Source: Dehalococcoidia bacterium (GTDB lineage Bacteria > Chloroflexota > Dehalococcoidia > Lucifugimonadales > Australimonadaceae). Taken from it: a stretch of DNA of 38,232 bases. The DNA lies in assembly GCA_021296055.1 (NCBI GenBank), contig JAGWBE010000022.1, forward strand, positions 12,117 to 50,348. The letters run 5' to 3'. Made by a program: the position numbers and the translations under genes. Below the pieces are notes generated by a model. It was not told where the DNA came from, ran no database searches, and was given only the letters and a program-made list of their open reading frames with translations. Shown piece by piece: positions 8,369-17,466 of the stretch (position 1 is its first letter; each line of letters begins with the position of its first letter).

Positions 8369-9214
8369 CTAGTCCGCCAGGTCCCTGTGGGTCAGCAGGA
8401 AGTCCATGAGCGCGGCGTTGAACTCATGCGGGCGTTCCATATTGGAGAGATGCCCCGCCTTCTCAATCACCACCAGTTGCGACCCGGCGATGCGCTCATG
8501 CATCTGGCGCCCTATCTCCGGCGTCGTGAGGCGGTCGTCCTCGCCGAAGATGAGCAGCGTCGGAACGGCGATGGTAGCCAGGTCAAAGGTGAGCGGCTGC
8601 TCTCCCGACGCGGTGATGGTCTTGATGTAGGACTCCTTGTGGAGCGCCGCCATGCTCTCCACGAGGCGGTCAAACGCCTCCCGCGGCGACTGCTTGCCGA
8701 TGAGCGTCTCGGCCACCGGCGGCGCCATCTCGCGCGGCGTCTTGCCCGCCAGCAGCGGCCCGACGCGCAACTCAACGAAGCGCTTGCGCTGCTCCGGCGT
8801 CAGCTCGCCCCCCGACCACATCGTGTCCACAAGCGTGAGCGTCGCCACGCGGTTGGGGTAGAGGCCGTAGAACTCCTGCGCGATGCGCCCGCCCATCGAC
8901 AGCCCCACCACGTGCGCCTTGCTCGCGCCGTAGTGGTCGAGCACGCGGGCCAGGTCGTGGCCGTAGTCGGCGTACACCAGCGGCCCGTCGTAGTCATCCG
9001 ACTGGCCGTAGCCGCGCGCGTCCCACGACATCGCGGTGAAATGCTCGGCGACGGTCGGCAGCTGGTCGTGCCAATTGGTGCGGTTCCCGCCCACGCCGTG
9101 CAGGAAGACGACCAGCGGCCCCTCCCCCATCCGGTCGACGGCGATGCGCGGGGCGCCGGGCGTCCACTCCGTCGTCCACGGCGTCTCGGGCGGTTTGGTC
9201 GGCGCGATGGTCAT
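8369..9214 (-). CDS. Alpha/beta hydrolase
   Basis: A 281-aa alpha/beta-hydrolase with oxyanion motif VFLHGVGG near residue 36, nucleophile elbow GLSMGG (Ser106), acid Asp227 (GEDDRLT) and His255 (KAGHLSN). The lid segment between residues 130 and 205 is of the PcaD/MhpC type, so a lactone, ester or C-C substrate is plausible. The start at 9214 is set by AAGGAGGAG upstream. It lies six bases before hyuA and is probably cotranscribed, which suggests it works on the same or a downstream compound. Confidence 0.88.
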   Translation of the reverse strand: MTIAPTKPPETPWTTEWTPGAPRIAVDRMGEGPLVVFLHGVGGNRTNWHDQLPTVAEHFTAMSWDARGYGQSDDYDGPLVYADYGHDLARVLDHYGASKAHVVGLSMGGRIAQEFYGLYPNRVATLTLVDTMWSGGELTPEQRKRFVELRVGPLLAGKTPREMAPPVAETLIGKQSPREAFDRLVESMAALHKESYIKTITASGEQPLTFDLATIAVPTLLIFGEDDRLTTPEIGRQMHERIAGSQLVVIEKAGHLSNMERPHEFNAALMDFLLTHRDLAD

Positions 9215-9254
9215 GCGGCTCCTCCTTTGCCTAGCGCGGAGGATACCAGCGCTC

Positions 9255-10133
9255 TTAGTGCGCGCGCAGCCACTCGTCCGTCAGCGCGATGATGCGGCTG
9301 ACGTGCGGCTCTTCGTACACCTCGTAGTGGGTGAGACCGTCCAACCGCTCCAACCTCTTCGGCTCGCCCGCCTGGTGGTGCATCGCGGCGACGCCGTCGA
9401 AGGGCGTGACCGCGTCGTGCTCGGCGCCGATGAAGAGCGCCGCGCGGGGCGCGATGCTCCGCGCGGCCTCCATCGGTTTGAACGCCATTAAGCGGGCCAC
9501 CGATTGGAGGGTGAGGTTGGGCACGCGCGCGTCGCCGATGTCTCCCACCACCCTGGCCCGCACCGACGACGACGCCGGATCCGCCCTCGATATCTCGCCG
9601 CGGCTAACCAACTCGGAGCGCGCGCCGCGCACTACCCGCGCCACGTCCGCCTCCACCCGCGCCTTGAACGCCGCCCAATCGGCGTCCGAGCGGCCCGCGC
9701 GCGCCATCCGCTCCCCGTCGCCGAAGCCCACAACGCTCACCACGCAGCGCACACGCGCGTCGTCCGCGCCCGCCCGCACCGCCACGCCGCCGCCGATGCT
9801 CGCACCGAACAGCGACACGTGCTCCGGGTCGATGCCCGGCTCGGAGGCCATGAAGGTGACGGCGTCGCGCGCGTCGCGCACCCACTCCATGGGGTAGAAC
9901 CTGCCGCGTTCACCGTCGCTCGCGCCGAACCCGCGATGGTCGAAGATGAGCGCCGCGTAGCCCAGGGCGGCGAAGCGTTGTGCGATGCAGGGGAAGCCGA
10001 ACGCCTCCTTGCGGCCAATCGCGCCTTGGCACATCACGATAGCTGGGCAGCCTCCCCGCGCGAGCGCGTCCGGAGTGAAGAGGCGCGCGGCGAGGCGCAA
10101 GCCGTCGCTGTAGAAGGCGGTCTCGCGCTGCAT
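9255..10133 (-). CDS. Alpha/beta hydrolase (dienelactone hydrolase/peptidase-like)
   Basis: A 292-aa hydrolase without signal peptide. The nucleophile elbow is FGASIGGG (Ser112), preceded by ALIFDHRGFGASDGERG near 62-77. The catalytic acid is probably Asp240 (GAEHDAVTP) and the His is His269 (LTHYEVY). The architecture matches the dienelactone-hydrolase/S9-like cytosolic group, whose substrates vary widely. No clear Shine-Dalgarno precedes the ATG at 10131-10133. It lies 40 bases upstream of the next hydrolase on the same strand and diverges from the malic-enzyme gene across a 135-bp spacer. Confidence 0.85.
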   Translation of the reverse strand: MQRETAFYSDGLRLAARLFTPDALARGGCPAIVMCQGAIGRKEAFGFPCIAQRFAALGYAALIFDHRGFGASDGERGRFYPMEWVRDARDAVTFMASEPGIDPEHVSLFGASIGGGVAVRAGADDARVRCVVSVVGFGDGERMARAGRSDADWAAFKARVEADVARVVRGARSELVSRGEISRADPASSSVRARVVGDIGDARVPNLTLQSVARLMAFKPMEAARSIAPRAALFIGAEHDAVTPFDGVAAMHHQAGEPKRLERLDGLTHYEVYEEPHVSRIIALTDEWLRAH

Positions 10134-10268
10134 CGCGCCGGACAGGCTACGAGGCGCTCTCTAGCCCGGTCAAGGCGCAGCGCTCAGCGCGCGTCCGCGA
10201 TTGCCCCGCGCCGCGCAGTCGGCCACAATAGCCGCTGAGCGCGCCTTTGGCGCCGCGGGAGAAGCCTT

Positions 10269-11720
10269 ATGACCCAACGCCCGACCGGCGCGGCCTACAG
10301 CGTCACCGTTCGGCTCGAATACGCTAACTCGCCCGGCGCCCTGGGCCGAATCACCTCCGTCATCGGCGAGGGCGGCGGCGACATCGAGGCGGTGGACGTC
10401 GTGAATTCGACGCGGCAGAAGATGCGCCGCGACATCACCATCAACACCCGCGACACCCACCATTCGCAGGAACTCATCGCCGCCCTGCGCAAGATTCCGG
10501 GCGTGCGCCTGGTCAACTACTCCGATCCCACCTTCCTGCTGCACCTCGGCGGCAAGATTCACGTCCAGTCCAAGACGCCCCTGCGCACGCGCAACGACCT
10601 TTCCCTCGCCTACACTCCCGGAGTTGGGCGCGTGAGCCGCGCCATCTACGAGCGCCCCGCCGACGTATGGAGCCTCACCTCCAAAGGCCGCACCGTTGCA
10701 GTGGTGAGCGACGGCTCCGCCGTGCTCGGCCTCGGCAACCTGGGCCCGGAGGCCGCCCTGCCCGTGCTGGAGGGCAAGGTGATGCTCTTCCGTGAGTTGG
10801 CCGGAGTGGACGCTTGGCCCATCGCTCTCGCCACGCAGGAGCCGGAGGAGATTGTCGAGACGGTCAAACGGATCGCGCCGGGGTTCGGAGGCGTCAATCT
10901 GGAGGACATCTCCGCGCCCCGCTGCTTCGACATAGAGGCGCGCCTGGCCAACGAGCTGGACATCCCCGTCTTCCACGACGACCAGCACGGCACCGCCGTC
11001 GTCGTGCTCGCCGGGCTGTACAACGCGGAGCGGCTGACCGGGAAGCCGCTGCACGATATGCGCATCGTGATGGTCGGCTTGGGCGCGGGCGGAGTAGGCA
11101 CGGCGCGGCTGCTGACCGCGGCGGGAGCGCGGCGCATCATCGGCTTCGACAAGGGCGGCGCAATCCACCGCGGCCACGACTACGGCGCGAACTCCGGCCA
11201 CCGCTGGATCGCCGACAACACCAACCCCGAAGGCTACGTAGGCGATCTGGCCGGGGCGCTGGAGGGGGCGGACGTGTTTATCGGCCTATCGGGGCCGGGC
11301 ATTCTTCCGCCGGAGGCCGCCGCCAAGATGTCGGATGACGCGGTCATCTTCGCGTTGGCGAATCCCGACCCGGAGCTCTTCCCCGACAACGCGCCGCCCA
11401 ACGTGCGCGTGATGGCCACGGGCAGGTCGGACTTCCCGAATCAGATAAACAACGCGCTGTGCTTCCCCGGCTTCTTCAAAGGGTTGCTGGACGTGCAGGC
11501 GCGTGGCGTGAACCGCGAGATGGAGATGGAGGCGGCCAAGGCAATCGCCTCCTGCGTACCGGCGCGTCAATTGAACGAGGAGTACCTCGTCCCCAATCTG
11601 TTCAACCGCTCGGTCGCCATCGCCGTCGCTAGGGCCGTGGCGGAAGCTGCGCGCAAGACGGGCCTAGCACGGCGAACGGGCAGGCGCGCGAGCGTGCCGT
11701 CCTTCGCCGTCCACCGATGA
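10269..11720 (+). CDS. ACT-domain NAD(P)-dependent malic enzyme
   Basis: A 483-aa protein. Residues about 9-90 form an ACT domain (VTVRLEYANSPGALGRITSVI), a small-ligand regulatory module. Residues about 95-230 are the malic-enzyme catalytic domain, with LAYTPGVG (Tyr115), LEGK (Lys170), LEDI (Glu212, Asp213) and HDDQHGTA (236-242). The remainder is the Rossmann NAD(P) domain (VGLGAGGVG near 264). It oxidatively decarboxylates malate to pyruvate. The ACT domain implies allosteric control by an amino acid or similar metabolite; which one is unknown. GGGAGAAG precedes the ATG. The C-terminal 15-20 residues are Arg-rich and look like a non-conserved extension. Confidence 0.93.
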   Translation: MTQRPTGAAYSVTVRLEYANSPGALGRITSVIGEGGGDIEAVDVVNSTRQKMRRDITINTRDTHHSQELIAALRKIPGVRLVNYSDPTFLLHLGGKIHVQSKTPLRTRNDLSLAYTPGVGRVSRAIYERPADVWSLTSKGRTVAVVSDGSAVLGLGNLGPEAALPVLEGKVMLFRELAGVDAWPIALATQEPEEIVETVKRIAPGFGGVNLEDISAPRCFDIEARLANELDIPVFHDDQHGTAVVVLAGLYNAERLTGKPLHDMRIVMVGLGAGGVGTARLLTAAGARRIIGFDKGGAIHRGHDYGANSGHRWIADNTNPEGYVGDLAGALEGADVFIGLSGPGILPPEAAAKMSDDAVIFALANPDPELFPDNAPPNVRVMATGRSDFPNQINNALCFPGFFKGLLDVQARGVNREMEMEAAKAIASCVPARQLNEEYLVPNLFNRSVAIAVARAVAEAARKTGLARRTGRRASVPSFAVHR

Positions 11721-11761
11721 GGGGCGGCTCTCTAGCCGCAAAAAGAGACGGCCCCACCGCG

Positions 11762-11783
11762 CTCGGCCTGATTGAAGGCCGAG
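11762..11783. terminator. Hairpin between converging genes
   Basis: An 8-bp inverted repeat (CTCGGCCT at 11762-11769, AGGCCGAG at 11776-11783) lies between the malic-enzyme stop and the DUF5679 gene stop. On the minus strand a U-rich CTCTTTTT follows only some 20 bases later, so function as an intrinsic terminator is uncertain. Confidence 0.35.
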
Positions 11784-11859
11784 GCCGCCGGGCCTTGGCT
11801 ACCGTGCGATGAGGGGCCAGGCGGTCCCGCGGGGACGGCCAGGGCCTCGAGCGGCGTTG

Positions 11860-12009
11860 CTAGCGGATGCGCGCCGTACGCGTGCCGCAGGTGGGGCAGG
11901 TGCCCCGCTCCATCGTGCGGCCGTTCTTGGTCGGCGTCGGGTCGGCCTTGACGTCGCCGGGCACCTTGGCCGCCTTGCACTTGACGCAGTAGTGCTCGTT
12001 CGCCTCCAT
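11860..12009 (-). CDS. Small zinc-ribbon protein, DUF5679-like
   Basis: A 49-aa protein with two CxxC knuckles, YCVKCK (Cys8, Cys11) and CPTCGTR (Cys38, Cys41), expected to bind one zinc. KNGRTMERGTCPTCGT is the typical DUF5679 signature (a NGR-x3-GxCPxCG arrangement). GGAGAGAAAG precedes the ATG at 12007-12009. The family is widespread in Chloroflexota and Actinobacteria, and its function is not established. It stands alone between the malic enzyme and the Rieske gene, 105 bp downstream of the latter on the same strand. Confidence 0.85.
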   Translation of the reverse strand: MEANEHYCVKCKAAKVPGDVKADPTPTKNGRTMERGTCPTCGTRTARIR

Positions 12010-12114
12010 CTTTCTCTCCAGTCTCCCGCTTGGACTTCGGGCGCGGTTATCCTAGCCATCTACGCGCGGGAATCACCCCATCAAGCGCGTAGATTAGGGC
12101 GAATCTGCGCGAGG

Positions 12115-13326
12115 CTACCCGGCCGCCTGCGCCTCCGCAAGGGCGACTTGGCGCTCCTCTTCGGACGCCTCGCCCCGCGCCATGCGGTTGCACATCTCGA
12201 TGAAGTCGTAGGGATCGACGTCGGGGCGGAACAGCAACGTCGGCTTGTTCGCCCCGTGCCGAGCCTCGAACTCCGTGCCGTGGAGCACCATGCTCTTGTC
12301 CTGGTCGTTGAAGCGCCCCTTCTGCATAGGCCGCGCCCACAAGTGATACCAAACCTTGGTGAAGAGCCGGCTCAACGGGTTCTTCGGCCAATGGGCGCTC
12401 ACCTGGAAGTAGCGGTAGTGGCCCGCGTCCATGGCGATGTACCACTCGTAGTACAGCCCGCCGTGCATCGGGAAGTTGGGGATGCGGAGCAATCCCGGCA
12501 GGCGCGTCCCCGACTGGCGGATCTTGCCCGCCACCTTCTTGTGGAAGCCGCGCCCCAGGAAGCGCCACGGGCGTTGGGGCGGCCAGGAGCCGAGCCCTTC
12601 GAACTCCACCACCCCGGCGCGCGCCGCGCCCGACTGCTGGTTCGACATCAGGTAGACGCCGTCGTCCGGGTCTAGCTTGAGCTGGTTGTGCACCTGGCGC
12701 ATGCCGCTGATGCCGAACTGCTTGTGGAACAGGCGCCCTACCGCGTCGCGGTGCAGCATCATCGCGTGGTTGCCCAGGCCCCCCTCGGCATGATAGCGCC
12801 AGTTGCCCTTGACCACCTTCCAGCGGTAGTGAACGAGCGTGTCGTCCCGCAGCAGCAGGCGCGGCGCGTCCTCCTCCAACGGCGCGGGGGCGCCGCGCCC
12901 CATCCACACCCACACGATGCCCTTGCTCTCCTGCGTCGGGAACATCCGCAGGCGAATCTTGCCGACCACGGGCGAGTCGGGGCCGTCCGTCAGCGCCGCC
13001 ACACAGGCGCCATTGGCCTCCAGGTCGAACGTCCATCCGTGAAAGCGGCACGCGATGGCCGGAACACCGGGGAACTCCATCTTGCCCAAGGACAGGCGCG
13101 CGCCGCGATGGGGGCACTCGTCGATCATCGCGTAGACCTTGCCTTGCGAACGGACGACGGCCAGCGGCTCCCCGCATATCCACAGGCGAGCGGGGCGCTT
13201 GCCCACCTCCCGCGAGCCGCACAGGGGATACCAGTAGTTCTTGAATCCCGTCACGGCGCGGTCGTAGGGCGTCTCGCGCCGCTCGTGCCAGGCTCCCCTA
13301 TTCGTCTGCTGCGTGTCCTGAGCCAT
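12115..13326 (-). CDS. Rieske [2Fe-2S] ring-hydroxylating oxygenase, alpha subunit-like
   Basis: A 403-aa protein with the ATG placed by GAGGAGG. The Rieske domain (about residues 30-145) has CPHRG (Cys71, His73) and CRFHGW (Cys93, His96). The catalytic part contains NWRYHAEGGLGNHAMMLH: His187 and His192 are the expected iron ligands. The Asp that usually bridges electron transfer from Rieske cluster to iron (N-x2-D-x2/3-H-x4-H) is absent; Leu184 or Gly185 stands there. Length and layout match phthalate/vanillate-type or sterol-type oxygenases that work with a separate reductase. No reductase or ferredoxin gene lies nearby. The substrate is unknown. Confidence 0.88.
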   Translation of the reverse strand: MAQDTQQTNRGAWHERRETPYDRAVTGFKNYWYPLCGSREVGKRPARLWICGEPLAVVRSQGKVYAMIDECPHRGARLSLGKMEFPGVPAIACRFHGWTFDLEANGACVAALTDGPDSPVVGKIRLRMFPTQESKGIVWVWMGRGAPAPLEEDAPRLLLRDDTLVHYRWKVVKGNWRYHAEGGLGNHAMMLHRDAVGRLFHKQFGISGMRQVHNQLKLDPDDGVYLMSNQQSGAARAGVVEFEGLGSWPPQRPWRFLGRGFHKKVAGKIRQSGTRLPGLLRIPNFPMHGGLYYEWYIAMDAGHYRYFQVSAHWPKNPLSRLFTKVWYHLWARPMQKGRFNDQDKSMVLHGTEFEARHGANKPTLLFRPDVDPYDFIEMCNRMARGEASEEERQVALAEAQAAG

Positions 13327-13445
13327 AGAGCGCCTCCTCGCCGCCGCGGAGGCATTAGCGTAGAGCGCCGCCCGCCGATGTCAAGCCTATAGCGCCATGG
13401 CACCGTCCGTTAGACTGCGGCCAGCACTCCTCGGGGAGAAACACG

Positions 13446-13868
13446 ATGGAAGACGCCAAGCAACGCGCCCAAGAGAAGCTTGACCGCATGCACCGCGACC
13501 GCGGCTATCTTATCCCCGTCCACAAGATCATGGTGCAGGCCGACCCCGACTGGGCCGACCGCTACGACGACCTCGTTCACCAGACCTACCTGCGCCAAGG
13601 CGCGTTGGACAGGAAGACCAAGGAGCTGCTGCAGTTCGTCGTCCTCGCCGCCTTGCGCAGCGACGTAGACCACATCGCCGACCACGCGCGCCTGGCCATC
13701 GAGCACGGGGCTACGCCAGGCGAGGCGCTCGAGGCGTTGGAGTGCGTGCTGATGCCCATGGGCGCTCTCGGCTTCAATGCCGGGCTGAAGGCGTGGGCCA
13801 AAGTGACCGGCGTAGAGGAGCTGCAGCCCTCCACCGACGCGAGCGCGCCCGGACGCGCCGCCGACTGA
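13446..13868 (+). CDS. Carboxymuconolactone decarboxylase family protein
   Basis: A 140-aa all-helical CMD-family protein: a helix with YLRQGALDRKTKELLQFVVLAAL at residues 47-69, then DVDHIADHARLAIEHGATPGEALEAL. The CxxC redox pair of the AhpD branch is absent, so it belongs to the non-redox decarboxylase-like branch. It may act on a lactone or keto acid, but many CMD proteins have no known reaction. GGGGAG precedes the ATG. It is followed 40 bp later by a DapA-family lyase on the same strand, and it diverges from the Rieske gene, which suggests a shared catabolic role. Confidence 0.85.
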   Translation: MEDAKQRAQEKLDRMHRDRGYLIPVHKIMVQADPDWADRYDDLVHQTYLRQGALDRKTKELLQFVVLAALRSDVDHIADHARLAIEHGATPGEALEALECVLMPMGALGFNAGLKAWAKVTGVEELQPSTDASAPGRAAD

Positions 13869-13908
13869 ATCCCGCCGCAATGCAAGCCTACGACCCGAGG
13901 AGGCGACT

Positions 13909-14802
13909 ATGGCCAATCTGAAAGGCGTCCACTTCATGCTTCCCACGCCCTTCCACGATGACGGCGCGCTTGACCTTGACTCCTTCGACGCGCTGATTGA
14001 CTGCGCCGCTCAGACGCACTGTGTCGGCGTCGTCTGCCTGGGCGTGATGGGCGAGGCCGCGCGGCTCACCGACGCCGAGCGCGCCCTCGTAACCGAGCGC
14101 GTCGTGCGCGAGGCCGAAGGGCGGCTCACCGTCACTGTCGGCGCAACGGGAGCGGCGACGGACGCGGGCGTTCAGCGCGCCCGCGAGGCCACCGACCTAG
14201 GCGCCGACGCGCTGATGGTCTCCCCACCCCCTATCCCCAAGCAGAACCTGGACGCTGTCTCCGCCTACTTCCACGCCGTCGCTGACGCCTCGCCGCTCGA
14301 CCTGGTGGTGCAGGACTACCCCGCTCAGAGCGGCGTCTTCATGTCCGCCGCCTTCATCGCCCGTCTGACGGAGGAACTGCCGACCGCCCATTGGCTCAAG
14401 CTAGAGGACCCGCCCACACCGCCTAAGGTCACCGCCGTCCGCACTCTTGCGGGCGACCGCCTGGGCGTCTTCGGCGGCCTAGGCGGCGTCTTCCTGCTGG
14501 AAGAGCTCGCGCGCGGCGCATGCGGCGCGATGACCGGCTTCGCCTACCCTGAGGCACTGGTGGAGACGCAGCGTCTGATGGACGCGGGCGACGCGGACAC
14601 GGCAGCCGACCACTTCTTTCGCTGGTTGCCTCTCATCCGCTACGAGGCGCAGGAGGGCATCACGCTCAGCATCCGCAAGGAGATATTGCAGCGCCGGGGC
14701 ATCCTCAGCTCGGCCAAGGTGCGCCACCCCGGCGCGGCCATCGACGCGGCGACGCGCGCGGAGATGCACGCCCTCGTTGACCGCATCGCGGGTGAGGCCT
14801 AG
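13909..14802 (+). CDS. DapA/NAL-family class I aldolase (lyase)
   Basis: A 297-aa TIM-barrel protein of the dihydrodipicolinate synthase family. Visible: GVMGEAARL (a variant of the GTTGE loop, residues 45-53), DYPAQSGV with the catalytic Tyr137, and WLKLED with the Schiff-base Lys164. These support a pyruvate-type imine aldolase or dehydratase. Genuine DapA is less likely because the GTTGE loop is altered and the neighbours are catabolic; family members include keto-acid aldolases and dehydratases. GAGGAGG lies seven bases before the ATG. It is probably cotranscribed with the CMD gene. Confidence 0.88.
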   Translation: MANLKGVHFMLPTPFHDDGALDLDSFDALIDCAAQTHCVGVVCLGVMGEAARLTDAERALVTERVVREAEGRLTVTVGATGAATDAGVQRAREATDLGADALMVSPPPIPKQNLDAVSAYFHAVADASPLDLVVQDYPAQSGVFMSAAFIARLTEELPTAHWLKLEDPPTPPKVTAVRTLAGDRLGVFGGLGGVFLLEELARGACGAMTGFAYPEALVETQRLMDAGDADTAADHFFRWLPLIRYEAQEGITLSIRKEILQRRGILSSAKVRHPGAAIDAATRAEMHALVDRIAGEA

Positions 14803-14864
14803 ACGCGCCTTCCCGATAGGTTGCCGACATTGCCTCCCCCACACCATCCCCGGCGGATGAGCGC

Positions 14865-17309
14865 GTGACGCTGCTGGTATGGCTAGGCGCGGCGTTCGTC
14901 CTCGGCTTGTGGACGAGCCGCTGGTGGGAGCACGGCCCCGGCGCCGCGCTGATGTTGTCGCTGGCGGCTGCCGCGTGCGGACTGCTCGCCCGCTCTTTCG
15001 GCGTGCGCGGCGCTCTGGTCGGGCTGATGCTGGCCGCCGCCCTGCTGGGCGCGGCGCGCGGCGGCCCCGAGGCGCTAACGGCCTCCGGCGACCTCGTCTT
15101 CTCTCACGGCATCCGCGCCGCCGTGTCGGGCGAGGTCGCGGCTATGCCGGAGGTGCACGGGCCGCGCATCCGCATCATCGTGGACGCCGCCTCCGTCAGC
15201 GCCGGACGCGCGGAGTGGCAGGCGGAGGGGCGGTTCGTGGCGTGGGTGGAGGGAGCGCCGACGCCTGTGCCCGGCCGCGCTTACCCATTCATCGCGCGCG
15301 GCGACCGCATCTCCGTCCGAGGGACGTTAGATACGCCCGAGGCGTTCGAGGGTTTCGACTACCCCGAGCACCTGGCCAGCCAGGACATCGGCTCGGTGAT
15401 GAGCGGCGCGGAGGTCATGGCGCATGAACCTCGCTCCGCGCCATGGCTCTCCTTCCGCACCCTGGACGGAGCGCGGGCGCGGTTGGCCGCGGCCGCGCGG
15501 GAAGCCGTGCCTGCGCCCGCGGGAGCATTAGCGGCGGCGTTGGCCTTCGGCGTGCGCGGCGGGATGCCGCCCGATGCAGCGAACGCTTTCCGCCGGTCGG
15601 GAACCGCGCACGTGCTGGCTATCTCCGGGCTGCACGTCGGCTTGGTCCTGGGCGCGAGCCTAGTCGCAGCAGCGGCGGCGGCGGGTCGGCGACGGCAGCT
15701 CTACCTCCTTGCGCCGCTGATTGCGACATGGGGCTACGTTGCGCTGGCAGGCGCGCCCGTGTCGGCGCTGCGGGCGGCAATCATGGCCTCGGTGGTGCTG
15801 CTGGCCTACGCGACGGGGCGGGCGCCGCGCCCGCTCACCGCATTGGCGTTCGCGGCGGCGGCGCTGCTCGCCTACGACCCCGCGATGCTGTGGAACCGCT
15901 CCTTCCAGCTCAGCTTCACAGCTATGGCCGGAGTGCTGTTCGTGGGGCTGCCCGCATGGGAGGCGGCGCAGGCGCACTGGCCTATCCTCGCGCCGAAGCG
16001 CGATGCTCCGTGGGCGCGCCGCCTCTTGCGTTGGGCGGCGGCGGCGCTGCTGGTGTCGGCAGGAGCGACGGCGGGGGCGCTGCCGCTGGTCGCTTTCAAC
16101 TTTGGAAGGGTCGCGATGCTGGGTTGGGCAGCAACGCTGCTGATGCTCCCCGCGCTGCCCGTGCTCATCATCGGAGGCATAGCGACCGGCGCGTTGGCGC
16201 TGCTCTGGGCGCCCCTCGGATGGAGCGTCGCGTGGCTTCCGGCGGCTGCCGGGTGGTGGACGATCCTTGTGGCGCGGGCGTTCAACGCCCTGCCCGGCGC
16301 GTCCCTTTCCGTCGGCGCCGTCGAGGCCGCGTGGGTCTGGGGTTACTACGCGGCTCTCGCTGCCTTGCTCGCCCTATCCCGGCGCAAAACATGGCTACAG
16401 AGCGCCCGCCGCGCCGTGGCGACCACGTGGCGAGGGCCGAGACAAGGCCGGGGTGCGCTTGCGCTGGTTCTTGCCGCAACGCTCCTCGCCGCCGCGCCGT
16501 GGACGATCGGCGCGGCGCGCGACGACGACCTGCTCCACGTCCGCTTCCTCGACGTAGGCCAAGGCGACGCCGCCCTGGTCACCTTGCCGTCGGGCGCGTC
16601 GGTGCTCATCGACGGCGGCCCCGACCCACGCGTGCTGGAGGCGCTGATTGACGGTGTCCTGCCGTCGCGCAACCCGACCATCGACGTCGCGGTCATCACC
16701 CACGGCGACGCCGACCACCGCAACGGCGTGATGGGCCTGGCGCGGCGCGGCAGCGTCGGGCAATTCATTGTCCCGCCTGCCGTCCCCGGCGAGGAGGGAG
16801 CATGGCGCGCGGAGCTGGAGAGCCTAGACGTGCAGGCGTCGGCGCTCACAGCGGGGGCGGAGATAACGCTCCCCGACGGCGCGCGCCTTCAGGTGTTGCA
16901 TCCGCCCTCCCCGCCGATGCTCGGCACGCAGTCCGACGTAAACAACAACAGCATGGTGCTGCGGCTTGTATACAGTGAGGCGAGCGTGCTGTTCGCCGCC
17001 GACATCGAGCATCTGGCGGAGGCGTTGCTGGTGGAGTCGGGCGCGCCCCTGCGCAGCGACGTGCTGAAAGCGCCGCACCACGGCAGCGGGACTTCCACCT
17101 CGCCCGAATTCCTCACCGCCGTCGCTCCCGTCATAGCCGTCATATCCGCCGGGCAAGCCAACCCCTTCGGCCACCCTGCCCCGGAGGTGGTCACTGCGCT
17201 GGAGCGCCAAACAGGTCCCGGCCGCACCTTCATCACCGCTCAGCACGGCCCAATCGAACTGGCGACCGACGGCCATGATTGGTGGGTCGTAAAGGGCGGC
17301 GGGCGGTGA
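14865..17309 (+). CDS. comEC: ComEC/Rec2-family competence protein
   Basis: An 814-aa membrane protein. The N-terminal part (about 1-190) has hydrophobic helices and a small beta domain (DUF4131-type). The middle (about 210-500) is the Competence domain with many helices, including HVLAISGLHVGLVLG and APVSALRAAIMASVVLLAYATGR. The C-terminal part (from about 556) is a metallo-beta-lactamase domain: VRFLDVGQGDAALV, the metal motif THGDADH near 612-618, and KAPHHGSGTS. It forms the DNA-translocation channel for single-stranded DNA uptake. No in-frame ATG lies nearby, so GTG 14865 is the chosen start. ComEA and pilus genes are not in the window. All three domains are intact. Confidence 0.92.
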   Translation: MTLLVWLGAAFVLGLWTSRWWEHGPGAALMLSLAAAACGLLARSFGVRGALVGLMLAAALLGAARGGPEALTASGDLVFSHGIRAAVSGEVAAMPEVHGPRIRIIVDAASVSAGRAEWQAEGRFVAWVEGAPTPVPGRAYPFIARGDRISVRGTLDTPEAFEGFDYPEHLASQDIGSVMSGAEVMAHEPRSAPWLSFRTLDGARARLAAAAREAVPAPAGALAAALAFGVRGGMPPDAANAFRRSGTAHVLAISGLHVGLVLGASLVAAAAAAGRRRQLYLLAPLIATWGYVALAGAPVSALRAAIMASVVLLAYATGRAPRPLTALAFAAAALLAYDPAMLWNRSFQLSFTAMAGVLFVGLPAWEAAQAHWPILAPKRDAPWARRLLRWAAAALLVSAGATAGALPLVAFNFGRVAMLGWAATLLMLPALPVLIIGGIATGALALLWAPLGWSVAWLPAAAGWWTILVARAFNALPGASLSVGAVEAAWVWGYYAALAALLALSRRKTWLQSARRAVATTWRGPRQGRGALALVLAATLLAAAPWTIGAARDDDLLHVRFLDVGQGDAALVTLPSGASVLIDGGPDPRVLEALIDGVLPSRNPTIDVAVITHGDADHRNGVMGLARRGSVGQFIVPPAVPGEEGAWRAELESLDVQASALTAGAEITLPDGARLQVLHPPSPPMLGTQSDVNNNSMVLRLVYSEASVLFAADIEHLAEALLVESGAPLRSDVLKAPHHGSGTSTSPEFLTAVAPVIAVISAGQANPFGHPAPEVVTALERQTGPGRTFITAQHGPIELATDGHDWWVVKGGGR

Positions 17310-17321
17310 GGAGATACGCGG

Positions 17322-17367
17322 CCATACTCATTCGCCCTGAAGGGAGTCGAAAGGCGAGCGGGTATGG
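17322..17367. repeat. REP-like palindrome, TTCGCCCTGA type
   Basis: CCATAC (17322-17327) pairs with GTATGG (17362-17367), enclosing TTCGCCCTGAAGGGAGTCGA (from 17331), a variant of the palindromes at 4201 and 25643-25706. Confidence 0.55.
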
Positions 17368-17466
17368 GCGCAGTACCACTCACGTGCTGCGGGAATTCCC
17401 CGTCTTGGCCTACCTGACCGCTATGACTACCATTTCTGCCCTGAAAGCTAGCGTAGGCGACACTCT

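Noticed and set aside
14879..16651. Open frames overlapping comEC in other frames
   Set aside because: Gly/Arg-rich out-of-frame translations of the comEC sequence.
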